A DNA stretch of 10,681 nucleotides from an uncultured Synechococcus sp. (lineage in GTDB: Bacteria; Cyanobacteriota; Cyanobacteriia; PCC-6307; Cyanobiaceae): contig CALGVO010000038.1 of assembly GCA_937930135.1 (NCBI GenBank), positions 1 through 10,681 of the forward strand. Reading direction: 5' to 3'. The notes below the pieces were generated by a model. That model searched no databases. It was not told the origin of the DNA and saw nothing but the letters and a program-made list of their open reading frames with translations. Numbering within the stretch: the first letter of the stretch is position 1; each line of letters opens with the position of its first letter. Positions 6,590 to 10,681 of this stretch are shown piece after piece. A program made the position numbers and the translations under genes.

Positions 6590-7684
6590 TCAGCGGGATG
6601 GCAAGCCGAGGGCGGAGCACATCTGCTCGAGCTGACAGTGCTCCTCCACGAGACGGAAGGCATAGGTGGCCTTGACCGCCTCATGCAGACGCACATGCCC
6701 AAAGGCCTGCTCAATCACTTCCACCGTGGCCAGGGTGTCGTGGTCGACCTTCAGCAATGGCACTTCGAGCTCATCGGCACGACTGATCAACTGGGGCAGG
6801 GGTTCGCCCGCACCGGTGAGGATCAGGCACTGGGTGGAGGCCTCCAAGGCCGCAAGCTGAATGTCGGTGCGATCAGCGCCGGTCACCACCGCCATGTTGC
6901 GACGACGCCGGAAAAACTCCATCGCCGAATTCACGTTCATGGCGCCGATGCTCAGCGTCTCGACCAACAGCTCCAGGCGCTCCTCACAACAGATCACCCG
7001 CGCATCTAGGCGGCGAACCAATTCGCCCACCGTGACACTGCGCAGCAGCGGCGATCGGGGCATCACCCCGAACACCACGAGCCCTAAGGCTTCCAGTGCT
7101 GGCACCACATGACGCTGCAGCTCGTCCACCTCATCGGGGGTCACCGCATTGAGCACGATGCCCACCAGGCGCTCACCCAACTGATCCCGGGCGGCGAGCA
7201 ACGCCTCCACACTGCGGCTGTCCTGCCAGAGATGCACCAGCACCACCGGAGCTTCGAGGCCGTGGGCCAGCTGCACAAGGCTGAGTCCGTAGAGCAGGCC
7301 CTCATGAAGGCTACCGGCCGCCTCGAGCAAGGTCACACCCTCGCCGCGCTGGGCCAGATCCTGCCGGAGCCGCTGGAAGCCCTCGCCCGCATCGAGCTCC
7401 GCCTGAGCGAGGCGGGACTCGGCGGTGAGAGGTGAGAGCAGGTGAAGCGAGGGAATGAGCTGATCCTCCGCCAAACCGAGCGTGCTGCCCACGAAGCGCA
7501 CGTCGTCGTCAATCAAGGGGTCGGGCAGAGCCCCATCGGCCGGAGTCCAGTTGAGGCTGGTGGCCAGTGGCTTGCCGAAACGGACGGGATGGCCGCCGGC
7601 GGCCAGGTGTCGGGCCAGACCCAGCACCAGGGCTGACTTGCCGCTGAAGGGTTCACAGGATCCGATCAGCAAGGTGTTGCCCAT
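6590..7684 (-). CDS. Dethiobiotin-synthetase/phosphotransacetylase-like ATPase with DRTGG domain
   Basis: This 364-residue cytosolic protein has two parts. Residues 3-215 form a P-loop domain of the BioD/CobQ type: LLIGSCEPFSGKSALVLGLA (5-24) holds the GKS loop, EAAGSLHEG (121-129) resembles the second nucleotide/substrate segment, and VGIVLNAV (174-181) the NKxD-like strand. Residues 240-335 resemble a DRTGG domain, with GADRTDIQLAAL (269-280) as its core. The same architecture forms the N-terminal half of long bacterial phosphotransacetylases, but the catalytic PTA domain is absent, so acetyl-phosphate synthesis is not supported. The reaction is unknown. The ATG at 7684 is preferred over GTG at 7711 because it starts right at the first strand of the P-loop domain. 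It is the middle gene of a three-gene run (33 bp and 30 bp gaps). Confidence 0.8.
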   Translation of the reverse strand: MGNTLLIGSCEPFSGKSALVLGLARHLAAGGHPVRFGKPLATSLNWTPADGALPDPLIDDDVRFVGSTLGLAEDQLIPSLHLLSPLTAESRLAQAELDAGEGFQRLRQDLAQRGEGVTLLEAAGSLHEGLLYGLSLVQLAHGLEAPVVLVHLWQDSRSVEALLAARDQLGERLVGIVLNAVTPDEVDELQRHVVPALEALGLVVFGVMPRSPLLRSVTVGELVRRLDARVICCEERLELLVETLSIGAMNVNSAMEFFRRRRNMAVVTGADRTDIQLAALEASTQCLILTGAGEPLPQLISRADELEVPLLKVDHDTLATVEVIEQAFGHVRLHEAVKATYAFRLVEEHCQLEQMCSALGLPSR

Positions 7685-7717
7685 GATCGGCCCCAGATGC
7701 GCGTTCAGCACTTCAAT

Positions 7718-8155
7718 TTAATCGGCCTCTGCATCCCCATTCCGTTCAAGGGGACTGGAATCAGCTTGGCCGCGTTCCACCGAAGCCTCCAGAAGCAGCC
7801 ACTGCCAGAAGCGATCCGAGAGATCGGGCGCTCCGTCGCCTTCGGATTGGAGCTCCATCAACCAGACCATGAGCTGATGGGCCGCCAGGCTGAAGCGAAA
7901 ACAGCGTGGTGGCTCGACATCCAGCGTCAGGGTGCAGGCGCTCATCAGCAGAGGAGCCTCCACCACCTGCCACTGGAGCCGAAAGCGATGGCCGGGCGCC
8001 CCCGCCAGCGGCCGAATCCCGTTGACATGACCACTGGGCCACAGCTCCAGGGCCCTGCGCAACTCGCCTTCCATACGGCGACCGCCGCAGTAGGGCGCAT
8101 ACAGCGCCACCTGGGCTTCGATCGAAGGGGTGAGCAAGGATTCCGCCAATCTCAC
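7718..8155 (-). CDS. Conserved-looking hypothetical protein
   Basis: I do not recognise a named family. With the GTG start at 8155 the protein has 145 residues; a TTG at 8203 would lengthen it by 16 residues but would run into the divergent SDR gene. It has no signal peptide and no membrane helix. Visible features are LAESLLTPSIEAQVALYAPY (res 3-22), an alternating beta-like middle (HRFRLQWQVVEAPLLMSACT, 56-75), a Trp-rich helical segment with WLMELQ and RFWQWLLLEA (98-124), and an acidic disordered tail. Codon use matches the neighbours and the opposite strand gives no better protein, so it is probably real. It heads the minus-strand run with the DRTGG ATPase and the SLOG protein, suggesting a linked role. 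Its start is 5 bp from the divergent SDR start. Confidence 0.75.
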   Translation of the reverse strand: MRLAESLLTPSIEAQVALYAPYCGGRRMEGELRRALELWPSGHVNGIRPLAGAPGHRFRLQWQVVEAPLLMSACTLTLDVEPPRCFRFSLAAHQLMVWLMELQSEGDGAPDLSDRFWQWLLLEASVERGQADSSPLERNGDAEAD

Positions 8156-8160
8156 AAAGC

Positions 8161-8925
8161 ATGCCCCAAGCTGGAATGATGGCCCAGAGCGATTCCGCCC
8201 CAATCTCCCAACATCAGCAGCGCTGGCAGGGCCGAAGGGTGGGCATCACCGGCGCCCGCGGCGCCCTCGGTCGGGCCCTGGCCCGGCGCTTCCGCGCCCG
8301 CGGCGCCCATGTGGTGGGCCTGACCCACGGCGAACCACCCTCCCAGCCAGAGCAGGAGTGGGTGCGCTGGCAATGCGGCCAGGAGGAAGCACTCGTGCCT
8401 GTATTACGCGACCTAGACGTGCTGGTGCTCAACCACGGGATCAATCCTGGGGGCGATCAGAGCAGGGCCAGCCTGAACAGCAGCCTGGAGATCAATGCCC
8501 TCAGCAGCTGGCGACTGCTGGAGCTCTTCGAAGCGAGTGCCGCTGATGTTGGCGCCACGCCGCGGCCACGGGAGCTCTGGGTGAACACCTCGGAGGCTGA
8601 GATCCAGCCGGCCCTCAGCCCAGCCTATGAACTGAGCAAGCGCCTGATCGGGCAGTTGGTGAGCCTGCGCTGGAGTGAGTATCGGCGCAGGCCCCAAGCG
8701 AACCTGATTCTGCGCAAGTTGGTGCTCGGCCCGTTCCGATCCGAGCTCAATCCGATCGGCGTGATGTCGGCTGACTGGGTCGCCGGCCAGATCCTTGTCC
8801 AGTCAGAACTGGGGCTACGACTGGTGATCGTGACCCCCAATCCCCTCACCTATCTGATCATGCCCCTCAGTGAACTGGGGCGAGCGGTCTACAACCGCCT
8901 GATCAGCCCTCCCCCCGATCGGTGA
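8161..8925 (+). CDS. Short-chain dehydrogenase/reductase (SDR), stand-alone
   Basis: This 254-residue Rossmann oxidoreductase has the nucleotide-binding TGARGALG (res 30-37), LNHGINPGG (90-98, the NAG-like motif), serine 144 in VNTSEAE, and the catalytic pair Y156/K160 in AYELSKR, so the active site is complete. The C-terminal half (KLVLGPFRSELNPIGVMSADWVA and IVTPNPLTYL) resembles the SDR half of cyanobacterial proteins annotated as bifunctional sterol desaturase/short-chain dehydrogenase; here no desaturase domain is attached. Substrate is unknown, perhaps a lipid-derived alcohol. Starts at 8161, 8176 or 8179 are all possible; the last is preceded by a GGA. The 3' end overlaps map tail to tail by 23 bp. 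Confidence 0.88.
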   Translation: MPQAGMMAQSDSAPISQHQQRWQGRRVGITGARGALGRALARRFRARGAHVVGLTHGEPPSQPEQEWVRWQCGQEEALVPVLRDLDVLVLNHGINPGGDQSRASLNSSLEINALSSWRLLELFEASAADVGATPRPRELWVNTSEAEIQPALSPAYELSKRLIGQLVSLRWSEYRRRPQANLILRKLVLGPFRSELNPIGVMSADWVAGQILVQSELGLRLVIVTPNPLTYLIMPLSELGRAVYNRLISPPPDR

Positions 8926-9763
8926 GGATCTCGCAGCCGTCGGAAGTCACCACGATGGTGTGCTCCCACTGGGCGGAGAGGCTGCCGTCCCGGGTGACCA
9001 CGGTCCAACGATCCTTGAGGGTGCGGCACCGCTTGCTGCCTGCATTGAGGATCGGCTCCACCGCGAGGGTCATGCCTGGTCGCAGGGTGACATTCGGCAG
9101 ATCATTGGTGCGGAAATTGAACACTGACGGTTCTTCATGGAGATTGCGACCGACGCCGTGGCCGGTGTAGTCCTCCACAACGCTGTAGCCATGGGCTTTG
9201 ACGTGATCTTCCACAGCGCCGGCGATATCCAGCAGCGTGTTGCCCGCTTTGATCTGTCCAAGACCGGCCATCAGAGACTCCTGCGCCACCCGGCTCAGGG
9301 TGCGGGCCTCTTCCGGCACGTCGCCGACGCAGATCGTGACGCAACTGTCACCGTGATAGCCGTCGAAATAGGCACCCGTGTCGACCTTGAGCAGATCACC
9401 CGAGCGAATGACGCGCTTGGCGCTGGGGATGCCATGCACCACCTCGTCGTTGATGCTGGCGCAGATGCTCGCGGGGAAACCGTGATACCCCTTGAAGCTG
9501 GGTGTGGCACCCATGGCGCGAATGCGACTCTCGGCGATGGCATCGAGGTCGGCAGTGGTCTGCCCTGGCTCCACGGCCGCCATGATCTCCCGGAGCACCG
9601 TGGCGACGATCTTGCTGGCCTGGGCCATGATCTTGAGTTCCCTGGCCGACTTCACCTCCACGCCACGACGCTGCTGAATGCGGGGACCGGTGGCTGTGGC
9701 TTTCGCACGGGCGGGTGCTTGCGCTCCGTTGGACGCCGCCAGAAGGTCTGCAAACAGATTCAT
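8903..9763 (-). CDS. map: Type I methionine aminopeptidase
   Basis: This cytosolic metalloprotease removes the initiator methionine from nascent proteins. It has 286 residues with ATG at 9763; an upstream in-frame TTG at 9829 is less likely because MNLFADLLA is a natural N-terminus. All family residues are visible: H110 in VVHGIPS, metal ligands D128 (KVDTGAYFDGY) and D139 (HGDSC), H202 (TGHGVGRN), E236 (AVEPIL) and E267 (QWEHTI). About 35 residues of an Ala-rich segment precede the catalytic domain, which starts near VEVKSARELKIM. This extension is longer than in E. coli MetAP and lacks zinc-finger cysteines. The gene sits near rplS, consistent with a translation-linked neighbourhood. It overlaps the SDR gene tail to tail by 23 bp. 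Confidence 0.97.
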   Translation of the reverse strand: MNLFADLLAASNGAQAPARAKATATGPRIQQRRGVEVKSARELKIMAQASKIVATVLREIMAAVEPGQTTADLDAIAESRIRAMGATPSFKGYHGFPASICASINDEVVHGIPSAKRVIRSGDLLKVDTGAYFDGYHGDSCVTICVGDVPEEARTLSRVAQESLMAGLGQIKAGNTLLDIAGAVEDHVKAHGYSVVEDYTGHGVGRNLHEEPSVFNFRTNDLPNVTLRPGMTLAVEPILNAGSKRCRTLKDRWTVVTRDGSLSAQWEHTIVVTSDGCEILTDRGEG

Positions 9764-9840
9764 CAAGACGCGGGTGGTGGGATCAGGGCGGAGTCGCCTT
9801 GGCGTCACGCTATCAATGTCGACAACCAACGTGACTGGTG
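9764..9840. promoter_or_regulatory. Divergent map/PepSY-type gene spacer
   Basis: This 77-bp spacer lies between divergent starts. It contains a perfect 8-bp palindrome TGTCGACA (9817-9824) and, on the plus strand, TATCAA (9811-9816), a four-of-six match to the -10 consensus, placed about 25 bases before the ATG at 9841. The promoter role is inferred from orientation and the elements are weak. Confidence 0.35.
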
Positions 9841-10158
9841 ATGGCCTGGCTCAAGCACGTGCGTCAGTGGCACCGCTGGCTGGCCCCGTTCGTGCTGCTG
9901 CCCCTGCTGCTCACCCTCAGTTCGGGGATGGCGTATCGGCTTGCCCGCGACTGGGGTGGGGTGAGCAGGGATCAGGTGCACTGGCTGATGGCCCTGCATG
10001 AGGGGGAGTGGCTCGGCGCCGATCTCGAGCCCTTCGTGGTGATGCTCAACGCCCTCGGCCTGCTCTGGATGCTCGTCACTGGCGCCACCCTCCTGATTCA
10101 GAGCTGGAAGCGAAAGTCACCACCGCGAACCACAGGGACGGGAAGCATCAAAGGGTAA
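9841..10158 (+). CDS. Small two-helix membrane protein, PepSY-associated TM type
   Basis: This 105-residue protein has two predicted membrane helices (about res 14-33 and 65-87) and a basic C-terminal tail. The opening HVRQWHRWLAPFVLLPLLLT (res 6-25) is characteristic of PepSY-associated transmembrane (PepSY_TM) proteins, whose larger members include iron-regulated and flavin-reductase-like membrane proteins. The PepSY domain itself and the extra helices are absent, so this is a minimal form. Four histidines (6, 11, 48, 53) lie near the helix ends; haem ligation is conceivable but not shown. ATG at 9841 is chosen; GTG just before it (9838) is equivalent. It lies 33 bp upstream of rplS on the same strand, so the two may be cotranscribed. 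Confidence 0.75.
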   Translation: MAWLKHVRQWHRWLAPFVLLPLLLTLSSGMAYRLARDWGGVSRDQVHWLMALHEGEWLGADLEPFVVMLNALGLLWMLVTGATLLIQSWKRKSPPRTTGTGSIKG

Positions 10159-10182
10159 GCTGTTTGTTTGGCGTGATTACCC

Positions 10183-10186
10183 GGAG
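10183..10186 (+). promoter_or_regulatory. Shine-Dalgarno sequence of rplS
   Basis: GGAG lies five bases before the rplS ATG (10192). It supports that start and is one of the few clear ribosome-binding sites in the window. The whole gap to the preceding gene is 33 bp and includes an AT-richer patch around 10157-10180 that could hold a promoter, but no convincing -35/-10 pair is visible. Confidence 0.6.
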
Positions 10187-10191
10187 CTGGG

Positions 10192-10681
10192 ATGGCAGCG
10201 GACCCCAACAAGACCACCGCAGAGGAGACAGCCGCCGAGGTGGCAACAGCAGAAAACGAGGCAAACGCAACTGCTGGGGATCAGAGCGGGACTGAAACCC
10301 CTGCACCGAAGGCTGAAAGCCCTGCAGCCGCAGTCATCGCCAAGCTGAGCCCTGAAGCCCTGATTCGTGAATTTGAAGCCGCGCAGCTCAAGTCCGATCT
10401 ACCCGATATTTACGTGGGCGATACCGTGCGCGTCGGAGTGCGCATCAGCGAGGGCAACAAAGAGCGCGTCCAGCCCTATGAGGGTGTGGTGATCGCCAAG
10501 CGTCACGGTGGCATCAACGCCACGATCACTGTGCGCCGCATCTTCCAAGGGATTGGAGTGGAGCGGGTGTTCATGTTGCATAGCCCTCAGGTGGCCTCCA
10601 TCAAGGTGGAGCGCCGGGGTAAAGTTCGCAGGGCGAAGCTTTTTTATCTGCGGGAACGGGTGGGCAAGGCCACCCGCGTGA
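10192..10681 (+). CDS. rplS: Large ribosomal subunit protein bL19 (C-terminus cut by window edge)
   Basis: This 50S subunit protein lies at the 30S interface. The window holds 163 residues, and only a few C-terminal residues seem to be missing (it ends at GKATRV, which in homologues is followed by a short basic tail). The conserved core runs from about res 54: LIREFEAAQLKSDLP, YVGDTVRVGV, RVQPYEGVVIAKR, TVRRIFQGIGVERVF, HSPQVASIKV and RRGKVRRAKLFYLRERVGKA. The first about 53 residues are an extension absent from E. coli L19. It is rich in Ala, Glu and Thr, net acidic and probably disordered; similar tails occur in picocyanobacterial L19. The start at 10192 has a GGAG five bases upstream. Confidence 0.97.
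   Translation, partial: MAADPNKTTAEETAAEVATAENEANATAGDQSGTETPAPKAESPAAAVIAKLSPEALIREFEAAQLKSDLPDIYVGDTVRVGVRISEGNKERVQPYEGVVIAKRHGGINATITVRRIFQGIGVERVFMLHSPQVASIKVERRGKVRRAKLFYLRERVGKATRV

Noticed and set aside
6590..7684. Calling the DRTGG ATPase phosphate acetyltransferase (pta)
   Set aside because: The C-terminal catalytic PTA domain is missing entirely.
1..10681. CRISPR array, tRNA, rRNA, insertion sequence or prophage
   Set aside because: No direct-repeat array, no tRNA T-loop pattern, no transposase or integrase, and no base-composition break was seen on reading both strands.

Overview
The window looks like chromosomal DNA of a high-GC marine picocyanobacterium (Synechococcus/Cyanobium type). 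This rests on a five-carbon-pathway hemL whose protein closely resembles picocyanobacterial sequences as I remember them, a photorespiration-type glcD, an rplS with a long acidic N-terminal extension, and very tight gene packing. The assignment comes from reading the proteins, not from a database search. I see no rRNA, tRNA, CRISPR array, insertion sequence, phage gene or compositional island. This is core genome, not an accessory region.

Layout, left to right: (1) The 5' part of glcD (minus, cut by the left edge) is divergent from hemL (plus). hemL overlaps a porin gene at a TTGA stop/start. (2) yajQ (minus) converges on the porin and diverges from a small MAPEG-family membrane protein gene (plus). 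(3) An SPFH/band-7 protein gene (minus) overlaps the MAPEG gene tail to tail and diverges from an nfeD-like gene (plus). Their shared 107-bp spacer carries two perfect inverted repeats. (4) A three-gene minus-strand run, probably an operon: an unknown 145-residue protein, a dethiobiotin-synthetase/phosphotransacetylase-like ATPase with a DRTGG domain, and a DprA/SLOG-type Rossmann protein. (5) An SDR gene (plus) runs tail to tail, with overlap, into map (minus). (6) A two-helix PepSY-type membrane protein gene (plus) lies 33 bp before rplS (plus, cut by the right edge).

The genes do not form one pathway. Themes are housekeeping (HemL for tetrapyrroles, methionine aminopeptidase, ribosomal protein L19), photorespiration (GlcD), envelope and membrane proteins (porin, MAPEG, SPFH, NfeD, PepSY-type), and a conserved but poorly understood nucleotide-binding set (YajQ, the DRTGG ATPase, the SLOG protein). 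All four convergent pairs are separated by 9 bp or less, or overlap. Several real starts are GTG or TTG, and the two genes cut by the window edges (glcD, rplS) lack one end. The best candidate for something undescribed is the three-gene operon at 6041-8155; the evidence for novelty there is modest.
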